Source: Mangrovimonas yunxiaonensis (GTDB lineage Bacteria > Bacteroidota > Bacteroidia > Flavobacteriales > Flavobacteriaceae). From it: a stretch of DNA of 64,000 bases. Under the pieces are notes generated by a model, which ran no database searches, had not been told where the DNA came from, and saw only the letters and a program-made list of their open reading frames with translations. The position numbers and the translations under genes were made by a program. Location: positions 62,001 through 126,000 of the forward strand of contig NZ_JPFK01000005.1 in NCBI RefSeq assembly GCF_000733475.1, given 5' to 3'. Position 1 is the first letter of the stretch. Each line of letters begins with the position of its first letter. This document shows positions 1 through 8,060 of the stretch, piece by piece.

Positions 1-354
1 GGCGTTCAATTTACAGCAACCTCAACCACGGCCGAAAACCAAATGCTATCCAACCCCATGTATGTACACAGCATACCTAACAATAACGACAACCAAGACA
101 TTGTAAGCATGGGAACCAATGCAGCACTAACCACCAAAAAAGTTATAGAAAATGCTTTTGAAGTGGTAGCCATAGAACTTATTACCATAATACAAGCTAT
201 AGAATATCTGGACGTTAAGGACAGCGTTTCGGCAAAAACCAGAAAAATTTACGACGACATTCGCAAGATTGTTCCTATCTTTACAAAAGACGTTATCATG
301 TACCCTTATGTTAACCTTGTGAAAGATTTTATCATAAATAATAAAAGCTATTAA
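1..354 (+). CDS. Aromatic amino acid ammonia-lyase, C-terminal part (probable tyrosine ammonia-lyase)
   Basis: The gene enters from the left edge; only the last 117 residues are visible. They match the C-terminal part of the histidine/phenylalanine/tyrosine ammonia-lyase family: the segment NQDIVSMGTNAA corresponds to the conserved region after the active site, followed by the helical end IELITIIQAIEYLDVK. The MIO-forming Ala-Ser-Gly and the substrate-selectivity residues lie outside the window, so the substrate is inferred. Because it sits at the head of a flexirubin operon, where the aryl starter is 4-coumarate, tyrosine is the most likely substrate; histidine ammonia-lyase is the alternative. 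The next gene starts 5 bases downstream. Confidence 0.85.
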   Translation, partial: GVQFTATSTTAENQMLSNPMYVHSIPNNNDNQDIVSMGTNAALTTKKVIENAFEVVAIELITIIQAIEYLDVKDSVSAKTRKIYDDIRKIVPIFTKDVIMYPYVNLVKDFIINNKSY

Positions 355-359
355 TCATT

Positions 360-1490
360 ATGAAAACTAAAGCATTCCTATTTTTAAGCCTTATTGGATT
401 TTTCACCAGTTTCGCACAAGAGTTGGCCTTAGCTAGGTTCGATGGAAAATATGGCTACATTAACAAATCTGGAGAATGGCACATAAAACCACAATTTGAA
501 AAAGCTAAAAATTTCTCTGGCGATTTAGCCGAAGTCATAAACGACGAGGGGAAATGGGGCTACATAAACCGCAGTGGCAAATGGGCTATTCCGGCACAGT
601 TTGATCGTGTTAAAGAATTCAACTCCGGAATTGCAGTTGCCGGTATAGAAGACCAATGGTTTTATATTAACACCAAAGGCGAAAAAATTCTAACAGATGT
701 AAAAACCGATAAGTTTTACGATTTTCAAGAAGGATTTGCACAAATAAGACAAGGCGACCTTGTGGGCTTTATCAACACCAAAGGACAGGTTGTTGTGGCT
801 CCTAAATTTGTTAAAGCCTTCGATTATAAAAACGGCTACTCCAAAGTTCGCGAAGGCGAAAAATGGGGGTTAATAGACACCAAAGGCAACTACCATGTAA
901 AAACCATTTACGATGGTGTAAGCAACGTTTACAATGGCAACATTGTAGCCCATAAAGGAGAAGAGCACGGCCTTATTATTAATGGTGAATTTAAAGTAAT
1001 TGCTGGTGCCGAAAAAATTTGGGACTTCTCTTACAACAGCAGCATAACTTACGCCAAAAAGGAAGGCAACATTGGCTATATTAACAATAAGGGCGAATGG
1101 GTGGTTGACCCCATTTACGATAAAGCCAAAGCATTTGCCAATGGCTTAGCGCCTGTTTGTAAAGACAAAAAATGGGGCTATATTAATACCCAAGGAAACG
1201 TTATTGTACCTTTAGAGTATAGAGATGCCGAGATTTTTAGTAGAGATGGTCTAGCGCCTGTAAAAACAAAAAAGCTCTGGGGCTTTATTAATAAAAAGGG
1301 AGATCTCGTGATTGAAGAGAAATACGGAATCTCCTCTGCAGGATTCGGAGCTATTTTTAAAGACAAAGATGAAAAAGGCTTTATCGATGGCCTTGCTAGA
1401 GTAAAATTTGAAAAGCAATGGGGATTTATAAACCAGGAAGGCAAGCTTATAAGCAAGTCGTGGTTTCAAAACCTTGAGCTTTTTTACTAA
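360..1490 (+). CDS. Secreted WG-repeat protein
   Basis: 376 residues with a signal peptide (MKTKAFLFLSLIGFFTSFAQ, cleavage likely after the AQ). The rest is a chain of about eight to ten WG-type repeats of the form KWGYINxxGxWxIxPQF, spaced roughly every 45 residues, so a repetitive beta-rich exported protein. WG repeats have no single known activity and often serve in binding. It lies 5 bases after the ammonia-lyase and 37 bases before the ketoreductase, in the same direction, so it is probably co-transcribed with the pigment genes. Its role in pigment formation is unknown. Confidence 0.85.
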   Translation: MKTKAFLFLSLIGFFTSFAQELALARFDGKYGYINKSGEWHIKPQFEKAKNFSGDLAEVINDEGKWGYINRSGKWAIPAQFDRVKEFNSGIAVAGIEDQWFYINTKGEKILTDVKTDKFYDFQEGFAQIRQGDLVGFINTKGQVVVAPKFVKAFDYKNGYSKVREGEKWGLIDTKGNYHVKTIYDGVSNVYNGNIVAHKGEEHGLIINGEFKVIAGAEKIWDFSYNSSITYAKKEGNIGYINNKGEWVVDPIYDKAKAFANGLAPVCKDKKWGYINTQGNVIVPLEYRDAEIFSRDGLAPVKTKKLWGFINKKGDLVIEEKYGISSAGFGAIFKDKDEKGFIDGLARVKFEKQWGFINQEGKLISKSWFQNLELFY

Positions 1491-1527
1491 AACTAAACCT
1501 ACACCCAACTAACTAAACCAACAATAC

Positions 1528-2259
1528 ATGAAATGCGCCCTAATTACAGGTGGATCTAGAGGCATAGGAAGCGCCATTTGCATACAATTGGCAAAAGACA
1601 CCAACTACCACATTATAATAAACTACAACAGCAATAAGGCTGCGGCTTTAGAAACGCTTAAGGCCGTAGAGGCCGAAGGCAATACCGGAGAAATTATTCA
1701 ATTTAATGTCTCGGATAGCGAAAACGTAACGTCACAACTAAACACTTGGCAAGAAAACAATCCCGATGCGACTGTAGAGGTTATAGTTAACAATGCCGGA
1801 ATTACCAAAGACGGCTTATTTATGTGGATGCCTAAAGAAGACTGGCAAAATGTTATCAACACATCGCTTAACGGGTTTTACAATGTCACCAATTTTTTCA
1901 TTCAAAAACTGCTTCGAAACCGCTATGGCAGAATTGTAAACATCGCCTCGGTTTCTGGTGTAAAAGGCACCGCAGGACAAACCAACTATTCTGCGGCAAA
2001 AGGCGCTTTGGTAGGCGCTACAAAAGCCCTAGCCCAAGAAGTGGCCAAACGCAAAATAACCGTAAACGCCGTTGCCCCGGGCTTTATCCAATCAGACATG
2101 ACTGCAGAATTGGACGAGAAAGAATTAAAAGGCATGATTCCTATGAACCGCTTTGGCACTCCCGAGGAAGTGGCCCATACCGTTTCTTTTTTAGTTTCGG
2201 AGAAAGCATCGTATATTACGGGCGAGGTCATTAACATTAATGGCGGAATTTACTCTTAA
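1528..2259 (+). CDS. 3-ketoacyl-ACP reductase, FabG type (short-chain dehydrogenase)
   Basis: 243 residues, the usual FabG length. The Rossmann cofactor loop TGGSRGIG is at residues 7-14, NNAG at 88-91, and the catalytic set Ser141, Tyr154 and Lys158 is complete. Expected to reduce the ketone on an ACP-bound chain with NADPH, the second step of each polyene extension cycle. It is the first of the fatty-acid-synthase-like enzymes in the cluster and lies 12 bases before a ketosynthase. Cluster context makes it an aryl-polyene reductase (the job of ApeQ in proteobacterial clusters) rather than the housekeeping FabG. Confidence 0.92.
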   Translation: MKCALITGGSRGIGSAICIQLAKDTNYHIIINYNSNKAAALETLKAVEAEGNTGEIIQFNVSDSENVTSQLNTWQENNPDATVEVIVNNAGITKDGLFMWMPKEDWQNVINTSLNGFYNVTNFFIQKLLRNRYGRIVNIASVSGVKGTAGQTNYSAAKGALVGATKALAQEVAKRKITVNAVAPGFIQSDMTAELDEKELKGMIPMNRFGTPEEVAHTVSFLVSEKASYITGEVININGGIYS

Positions 2260-2271
2260 TTTATTACGAGC

Positions 2272-3492
2272 ATGACGAAACGAGTGGTGATTACAGGAAT
2301 GGGTATTTATTCCTGTATTGGAGAAAACATAAATAAAGTAAAAGAATCCTTGTATAACGGTACTTCTGGTATTGTTGTTGACCAAGAGCGCATAGCCTTT
2401 GGTTACCGTTCGCCCCTTACCGGCATGGTACCCAAGCCCAACTTAAAAAAGGCCCTTTCCAGAAGGCAACGCATAAGCATGGGCGAGGAAAGCGAATATG
2501 CGTACATGGCCACTATCGAGGCTTTGGAAAGCGCCAACATGTCTCAGGAATTTATCGATAAGCACGATGTTGGCATCTTATACGGAAACGATAGTACGGC
2601 CAAATCGGTTATAGAATCCAACGACAAGATTAGAGAAAAGCAAGACACCACTTTAGTAGGAAGTGGCGCTATTTTTCAGGGGATGAATTCTAGTGTTACC
2701 ATGAATTTGTCCACCATCTTTAAACTTACGGGCATTAACTTTACTGTTAGTGCTGCTTGTGCCAGCGGCTCGCATGCCATAGGCATGGCCTACCAACTTA
2801 TTAAAAGCGGTTTGCAAGACTACGTTATTTGTGGTGGTGCCCAAGAAATCAACAAACTTGCCATGGGCAGTTTTGATGGGTTGGGAGTGTTTTCAACAAA
2901 CACCAATAATCCGCAAGAAGCCTCCAGACCTTTCGATATGGGAAGGGATGGCTTGGTGCCTAGCGGTGGCGCTGCAACTTTAATTCTAGAATCTTATGAG
3001 GCGGCCGTAAAAAGAGGTGCTCCCATTTTAGGAGAAGTTATTGGCTACGGCTTTTCTTCAAACGGCGAGCACATTTCTACACCAAATGTAAATGGGCCGT
3101 CCAGAGCCATGAAAATGGCATTGGAACAAGCCAATATCCCTGCCAACACCATAGATTACGTAAATGCCCACGCCACCTCTACCCCTGTTGGCGATGCCAA
3201 TGAAGCCAAAGCAATTTTTGAGGTTTTTGGCGAAAACGGGCCTTATGTGAGCTCGACAAAATCCATGACCGGCCACGAATGCTGGATGGCTGGCGCTAGC
3301 GAAGTTATTTACTCGTTAATTATGATGAAATCTGGCTTTATTGCCCCAAACATTAACTTAAAACAACCCGACGAAGCCGCTTCAAAATTAAATTTAGTAA
3401 GTAAAACGTTAGAAAAAAAAATTGATGTATTTTTGTCCAATTCCTTTGGATTTGGAGGAACAAATTCAGCATTAATAATAAAAAACATTTAA
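2272..3492 (+). CDS. Beta-ketoacyl-ACP synthase (FabB/FabF family)
   Basis: 406 residues. The Cys-His-His set is complete: Cys163 in SAACASG, His300 in NAHATS, His335 in MTGHE. The last motif reads GHECWMAGASE where FabF proteins usually have a Gly-Ala-Ala segment. Expected to perform decarboxylative condensation of malonyl-ACP with an acyl thioester. It stands directly before an ACP and close to darA/darB, so it may build the alkyl precursors of the resorcinol or take part in polyene extension; the sequence does not decide between these. Confidence 0.9.
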   Translation: MTKRVVITGMGIYSCIGENINKVKESLYNGTSGIVVDQERIAFGYRSPLTGMVPKPNLKKALSRRQRISMGEESEYAYMATIEALESANMSQEFIDKHDVGILYGNDSTAKSVIESNDKIREKQDTTLVGSGAIFQGMNSSVTMNLSTIFKLTGINFTVSAACASGSHAIGMAYQLIKSGLQDYVICGGAQEINKLAMGSFDGLGVFSTNTNNPQEASRPFDMGRDGLVPSGGAATLILESYEAAVKRGAPILGEVIGYGFSSNGEHISTPNVNGPSRAMKMALEQANIPANTIDYVNAHATSTPVGDANEAKAIFEVFGENGPYVSSTKSMTGHECWMAGASEVIYSLIMMKSGFIAPNINLKQPDEAASKLNLVSKTLEKKIDVFLSNSFGFGGTNSALIIKNI

Positions 3493-3500
3493 GTGTGGTA

Positions 3501-3743
3501 ATGGATAAAGAAGTTATTATTGAAAAGATAAACAACTTTCTTGTTGAAGAATTTGAAGTAGAAGAGGATGACATTGCTCCCGAAGCGGGCTTAAAAGAAA
3601 CCTTAGAGTTAGACAGTTTGGATTTTGTCGACTTAGTCGTAGCCATCGAGTCTAACTTTGGTGTAAAATTAGTCGGCGAAGACTTTGTTAACGTTAAGAC
3701 ACTTCAAGATTTTTATACGTTAATCGAGCATAAATTAAGCTAA
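3501..3743 (+). CDS. Acyl carrier protein (DarC-like)
   Basis: 80 residues, acidic, with the phosphopantetheine site Ser39 in LELDSLDF. A GTG two codons upstream (3495) is in frame, but the ATG at 3501 gives the usual ACP N terminus and is chosen here. It lies between a ketosynthase and an LpxL-like acyltransferase, just before darA/darB, which matches the ACP that accompanies dialkylresorcinol genes. A second ACP at 14316 sits with the polyene ketosynthases, so the two probably serve different halves of the molecule. Confidence 0.9.
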   Translation: MDKEVIIEKINNFLVEEFEVEEDDIAPEAGLKETLELDSLDFVDLVVAIESNFGVKLVGEDFVNVKTLQDFYTLIEHKLS

Positions 3744-3758
3744 ACACCTTTATAGCAT

Positions 3759-4646
3759 ATGGCTACTGAGTGGAAAGGCAAGTCCAGAGGCACCGTTCTT
3801 GGGTACAGAATTTTTGTGTTTCTCATGAAAAAACTTGGCCTAGGCAGTGCTTACTTTGTATTGTATTTTGTAGCCTTTTACTACACCTTATTTTCCTACG
3901 CTGGCTCTAAAGCCATCTTTTATTATTTTAACAAACGGCTAAACCGCTCTTGGCTTAAAAGCCTTGTAAACATTTATAGGAGCTATTACGTTTTTGGACA
4001 AACCATTATCGATAAAGTGGCCATATCTTCTGGCTTACGAGATAGGTTCACCTACGATTTTGACGGCATTCATTTAATAAAAGAAACCCTAAACGCTAAA
4101 AAGGGCGGGATTTTAATTAGTGCCCATGTGGGCAATTTTGAAATTGCCGAGCATTTTTTTGGAGAACTAGAAGAACATGCTGCCATTAGTCTTCTAACAA
4201 CCGACGTAGAACACACGGCCATAAAAGACTATATAGAAAGCGTTACCGGAAAATCCAAAGTTAACCTCATTCTTATAAAAGAAGATCTCTCGCACATTTT
4301 CGAAATAAATGCTGCACTGGCCAGAAACGAACTGGTTTGCATTACGGGAGACCGCTTTATTCCTGGCACAAAACACTTAAGCCACGACTTGTTGGGCGAA
4401 ACGGCTAAGTTTCCCGCTGGGCCATTTTTATTGGCCTCTCGGTTAAATGTCCCCGTTTTATTCGTTTATGTGATGAAAGAAACCAACAAGCATTACCACT
4501 TGTACGCCAGAAAATCGGAAGCCAAAAAACGCGACGCCAACATGCTGTTGGAAGAATATACGGCAAGCGTTTCCTGGATGGTAGAAAAATACCCGTTACA
4601 ATGGTTTAACTATTTTGACTTCTGGGATAAAAAGCCCAAACCTTAA
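3759..4646 (+). CDS. LpxL/HtrB-like acyltransferase
   Basis: 295 residues with a hydrophobic N-terminal segment (about residues 29-55) and the family HX4E motif at His123-Glu128 (HVGNFE). The family transfers acyl groups from ACP to lipid A precursors at the inner membrane face. Here the neighbours are an ACP 15 bases upstream and darA downstream, so I infer it moves an acyl or aryl-polyenoyl chain from ACP onto a lipid or onto the dialkylresorcinol. A true lipid A acyltransferase would be expected elsewhere in the genome. Confidence 0.85.
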   Translation: MATEWKGKSRGTVLGYRIFVFLMKKLGLGSAYFVLYFVAFYYTLFSYAGSKAIFYYFNKRLNRSWLKSLVNIYRSYYVFGQTIIDKVAISSGLRDRFTYDFDGIHLIKETLNAKKGGILISAHVGNFEIAEHFFGELEEHAAISLLTTDVEHTAIKDYIESVTGKSKVNLILIKEDLSHIFEINAALARNELVCITGDRFIPGTKHLSHDLLGETAKFPAGPFLLASRLNVPVLFVYVMKETNKHYHLYARKSEAKKRDANMLLEEYTASVSWMVEKYPLQWFNYFDFWDKKPKP

Positions 4647-4688
4647 TTTAAAGATTAATTAGCTATTTTTACCGCTCAATTAATCTAA

Positions 4689-5612
4689 ATGAAAAAAATA
4701 CTCGTTTTACATTACTCACAGTCTGGGCAACTTACCGAGATTGTAAACAACATTGCGGCACCGCTAATGGCCAACAATAACATTCGTGTCGATTTTCACA
4801 ACATTACATTGGCAGACCCTTTTCCTTTTCCTTGGCCAAAACAAGATTTTTTCGAGGCTTTCCCAGAAACCTTCAGGCAAATGCCGGTTAAAGTAAACCC
4901 GCTTCCCCAAGCCATTGTTAACACGACCTACGACCTAATTATTTTTGGATACCAAGTGTGGTTTCTCACCCCCTCGCTCCCTATTAGCTCGTTTCTTGAA
5001 ACCAACGATGCCAAAAAATTGTTTAAAAATACCCCAGTGGTTACAGTTCTTGGTTGCAGAAACTTATGGGTTATGGCTCAGGAAAAAATGAAAAAAAAGC
5101 TTTTGGACCTAAAGGCCAACCTAGTCGGCAATATTGCTTTGGTAGACCGTCACCTTAATCATATTAGCGTTATTACCATTGGTCCCTGGATGTTTACCGG
5201 AGAAAAAAAGCGCTACCTTGGTATTTTCCCAAAGCCAGGGGTATCGCAACAAGATATCGATAACGCCACAAAATTTGGGCCCACTATTGCAACCCACTTA
5301 CTAAACAACACCCTAAACACACTACAGGACAACCTTTTACAGCAAGAAGCGGTAACCATAAAACCCTTTTTGGTAACCACAGACCGAAAGGCAAATGTTA
5401 TTTTTTCAAAATGGTCGCAATTAATCATTTCCAAAAGCAAAAAGGGCACCCCAAAACGTTCTAAATTAGTTAAAATCTTTAAATATTATCTTTTATTTGC
5501 TATTTGGGTTATTGCACCTATTGTTTTTATCTTATTTTTGTTGACTTATTTGCCTTTGTACAATAAAATAAAAAAGGACAAAGCTTACTATGCATCTGTA
5601 GCTTATAAATAG
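4689..5612 (+). CDS. darA: DarA, dialkylresorcinol biosynthesis enzyme
   Basis: 307 residues. The N terminus KILVLHYSQSGQLTEI is typical of flavodoxin-like FMN folds and of the DarA family, often named dialkylresorcinol condensing enzyme. A strong transmembrane segment lies near the C terminus (about residues 268-292), so it is membrane-anchored. Published work on dar clusters assigns DarB the condensation and cyclisation and DarA the aromatising step; the flavodoxin-like start fits a redox role. It is followed by darB after 12 bases. The 42-base gap upstream holds TATTTTTA (4658-4665 region), one base off the promoter consensus. Confidence 0.88.
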   Translation: MKKILVLHYSQSGQLTEIVNNIAAPLMANNNIRVDFHNITLADPFPFPWPKQDFFEAFPETFRQMPVKVNPLPQAIVNTTYDLIIFGYQVWFLTPSLPISSFLETNDAKKLFKNTPVVTVLGCRNLWVMAQEKMKKKLLDLKANLVGNIALVDRHLNHISVITIGPWMFTGEKKRYLGIFPKPGVSQQDIDNATKFGPTIATHLLNNTLNTLQDNLLQQEAVTIKPFLVTTDRKANVIFSKWSQLIISKSKKGTPKRSKLVKIFKYYLLFAIWVIAPIVFILFLLTYLPLYNKIKKDKAYYASVAYK

Positions 5613-5624
5613 TTGGGAATAACA

Positions 5625-6758
5625 ATGAAGGAAGTTTATATTACACGAGTATCGAAATTTTTGCCTAACCGCCCCATTTCAAACGACGAAATGGAAGACA
5701 AACTAGGTACCATTAACGGTAAAACCTCTAAAGGCCGACGTATTGTACTTAGAAACAACCAGATTAAAACACGATATTACGCTATAGATGACCAAGGGCA
5801 AGTTACCCATAACAATGCCCAGCTAACCAAAGAGGCCATAAGCAACTTATGCAGCAACGGGTTTTCGTCTCAAGACATCGAACTGCTATCCTGTGGTACG
5901 GGAAGTCCAGACCAAATTTTACCCTCGCATGCAGCCATGGTACATGGTTTTTTAAAAAATGGCAATATCGAGATTAACTCGGCCTCTGGAGCCTGTTGTT
6001 CGGGCATGAACGCCTTAAAGTACGGGTTTCTTTCGGTGAAGTCTGGACAGACCAAAAATGCCGTAGTAACGGGATCTGAAAGAATTTCTTCCTGGATGAA
6101 ATCGGATATTTTCGAGGATGAAGTGAAGCACTTAGAAGCCTTAGAAGACAACCCTATTCTGGCCTTTAACAAAGATTTTCTTCGTTGGATGCTCTCTGAT
6201 GGTGCCGGAGCCTTCCTACTAGAAGACCAACCCAATGGAGACACTCCGCTTAAAATACAATGGATGGAGGGCTATTCGTATGCCCACGAGATTGAAGCCT
6301 GCATGTATGCCGGTGGCGACAAACAGGACGATGGGTTTTTAAAACCTTGGAGCGAATACAACACCAGCGAGTGGAGTAAAAAATCGTTGTTTGCCATTAA
6401 ACAAGATGTTAAGCTTTTGGGGGCCAACATCCTTACAAAAGGTGTAGACAGCTTAAAACGAGCTTTAGAAAAGCACCAAATGAATACCAACGACATAGAT
6501 TACTATTTACCACACATATCCTCATACTATTTTAAAGAGAATTTATATAAGGAAATGCAAGCTCAAGGGGTTGAAATTCCTTGGGAAAAGTGGTTTATGA
6601 ACCTAAGTAAGGTGGGCAACGTAGGCGCAGCTTCTATATATTTAATGCTGGAAGAACTTGTACATTCGGGCAACCTAAAAAAAGGCGACACCATTTTGTT
6701 GTCTGTTCCTGAGAGCGCACGTTTTTCGTATGCTTACGCACTATTAACCGTTTCGTAA
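5625..6758 (+). CDS. darB: DarB, KAS III-like ketosynthase/cyclase of dialkylresorcinol synthesis
   Basis: 377 residues from the ATG at 5625; a TTG at 5613 directly after the darA stop is less likely. The KAS III catalytic triad is visible: Cys125 in GACCSG, His297 in LPHISS and Asn332 in KVGNVGA. The family condenses two beta-keto or alpha,beta-unsaturated acyl thioesters and closes the cyclohexanedione ring that becomes a 2,5-dialkylresorcinol. Position directly after darA supports the assignment. Confidence 0.9.
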   Translation: MKEVYITRVSKFLPNRPISNDEMEDKLGTINGKTSKGRRIVLRNNQIKTRYYAIDDQGQVTHNNAQLTKEAISNLCSNGFSSQDIELLSCGTGSPDQILPSHAAMVHGFLKNGNIEINSASGACCSGMNALKYGFLSVKSGQTKNAVVTGSERISSWMKSDIFEDEVKHLEALEDNPILAFNKDFLRWMLSDGAGAFLLEDQPNGDTPLKIQWMEGYSYAHEIEACMYAGGDKQDDGFLKPWSEYNTSEWSKKSLFAIKQDVKLLGANILTKGVDSLKRALEKHQMNTNDIDYYLPHISSYYFKENLYKEMQAQGVEIPWEKWFMNLSKVGNVGAASIYLMLEELVHSGNLKKGDTILLSVPESARFSYAYALLTVS

Positions 6759-6763
6759 TAGTC

Positions 6764-7195
6764 ATGAACAACCTGTTACCTACAACGCAAATCCAGCATC
6801 TAATCCCGCAAAAGGCACCTTTTGTAATGGTCGATCAGCTTGTAGATTTTTCACCGCAACACGTTACGGCCTCACTAACCATCACCCCAGAAAACACGCT
6901 GGTAAAAGACGGTATTTTTACCGAGCCCGGAGTAGTAGAGCACATGGCTCAAACCGTAGCATTGCACACCGGTTATGCCTATTTTTTAAAAGGTGAAAAA
7001 GCCCCGACAGGATACATAGGATCTATAAAAAAAATAACCATTCATAAGCTTCCTGCCTTAAGCGAAACCATCACAACCAAGGCCGAAATCCTTCATGAAT
7101 TTATGGGAGTAACCATGGTAAAGGTAAGCGCCTTCAACACCAAAAATGAAGCCATCGCTTCTGGAGAAATGAAAACCGTTATCGCCAATGAATAA
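6764..7195 (+). CDS. Hotdog-fold 3-hydroxyacyl-ACP dehydratase-like protein (ApeP type)
   Basis: 143 residues. The start HLIPQKAPFVMVDQL and the helix EPGVVEHMAQTVAL match FabZ-like hotdog proteins of aryl polyene clusters. The classical HFPGxPxxPG loop is replaced by a GIFTEPGVVEH version, which is usual in this subgroup. Expected to dehydrate, or help dehydrate, 3-hydroxyacyl-ACP to the conjugated enoyl chain. It overlaps the next hotdog gene by 8 bases; the two probably form a heteromer, as paired ApeP/ApeI-type dehydratases do. Confidence 0.82.
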   Translation: MNNLLPTTQIQHLIPQKAPFVMVDQLVDFSPQHVTASLTITPENTLVKDGIFTEPGVVEHMAQTVALHTGYAYFLKGEKAPTGYIGSIKKITIHKLPALSETITTKAEILHEFMGVTMVKVSAFNTKNEAIASGEMKTVIANE

Positions 7196-7643
7196 TGTAG
7201 AGGCTTTAGATTTTTCTAATTTCCTGCCACACAGAGCGCCTTTTTTAATGGTAGAAAAAGTCCTCTCTATTGGCAACGACCATGTAGCTACCAGCTATAC
7301 CATTCCTAAAACGTCTATTTTTAACGACCACGGGTATTTTAACGAGGCTGGCCTTGTCGAAAACGCCGCACAAACCTGCTCGTCTATAGTAGGCAAAAGC
7401 TACTTTAAGGACGATGACCTACAAGGCGAAGGCACCAAGCTTATTGGCTTTATAAGCGCCATTAAAAAGGTTAACATTTATGCCTGCCCCAAAGTAGAAA
7501 CCACCATAACCACCAAAGCCAACCTTATTTCCCGATTAGACACCGAGGCCTACAGCTTATGTACTATTGCATGCACCACTACCCAAGACGATAAAGAATT
7601 AGTATCTTGTGAGTTGAATTTAGTGATTCGCGAAATAAAATAA
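7188..7643 (+). CDS. Second hotdog-fold dehydratase-like protein
   Basis: 151 residues, clearly related to the preceding gene: FLPHRAPFLMVEKV at the start and GYFNEAGLVENAAQTCSS in the central helix. It overlaps that gene by 8 bases, which points to coupled translation and a joint complex. Note that the Pro-Gly of the loop is Ala-Gly here and the helix has Glu-Asn in place of Glu-His, so one subunit of the pair may carry the catalysis and the other be structural. Confidence 0.8.
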   Translation: MNNVEALDFSNFLPHRAPFLMVEKVLSIGNDHVATSYTIPKTSIFNDHGYFNEAGLVENAAQTCSSIVGKSYFKDDDLQGEGTKLIGFISAIKKVNIYACPKVETTITTKANLISRLDTEAYSLCTIACTTTQDDKELVSCELNLVIREIK

Positions 7644-7649
7644 TGCCGT

Positions 7650-8060
7650 ATGAAAAAAGAAGACGTCCCTCAAGATGAGAGCAATATTAAGGCCGCCAAT
7701 TACAAGGAACTTTGCTACGCCGTTGATGAAGACGGCAATTACACCACCGTTAACAGCACTGGTTGGACACCAAAAGCCATTGCTTTAAACAATGCCATAG
7801 AAAATATTAACGAACGTGTTGAAGAAGCAAAAACCCGCGTGCTCAACAACCAAACTAGCCCCATAGAATATTATATGGAATTCCATAAAATGGATGTAGG
7901 CATTTTAGCAAGTTATGTTGGCTTATGGAAGTGGCGTGTAAAACGCCATTTTAAACCACGTGTTTTTAATAAGCTGTCTAAAAAAACCCTACAAAAATAT
8001 GCCGATGTTTTTAATGTTAGCATAGCCCAATTAAAAGATATCTCGTTACATGGAAATTAA
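7650..8060 (+). CDS. Uncharacterised small protein with a possible DNA-binding-like C-terminal half
   Basis: 136 residues, charged, no signal peptide or membrane segment. I do not recognise a family for sure. The second half (about residues 85-130) reads VGLWKWRVKRHFKPRVFNKLSKKTL with LQKYADVFNVSIAQLK, which resembles the helix pattern of Xre-like proteins. It overlaps the BtrH gene by 11 bases, so its product is likely made along with that enzyme. A regulator of the pigment genes or a protein partner of BtrH are both possible. Confidence 0.7.
   Translation: MKKEDVPQDESNIKAANYKELCYAVDEDGNYTTVNSTGWTPKAIALNNAIENINERVEEAKTRVLNNQTSPIEYYMEFHKMDVGILASYVGLWKWRVKRHFKPRVFNKLSKKTLQKYADVFNVSIAQLKDISLHGN

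Noticed and set aside
4650-4688. Internal promoter before darA
   Set aside because: TATTTTTA differs from the TAnnTTTG consensus at the last base; support is too weak for a feature of its own.
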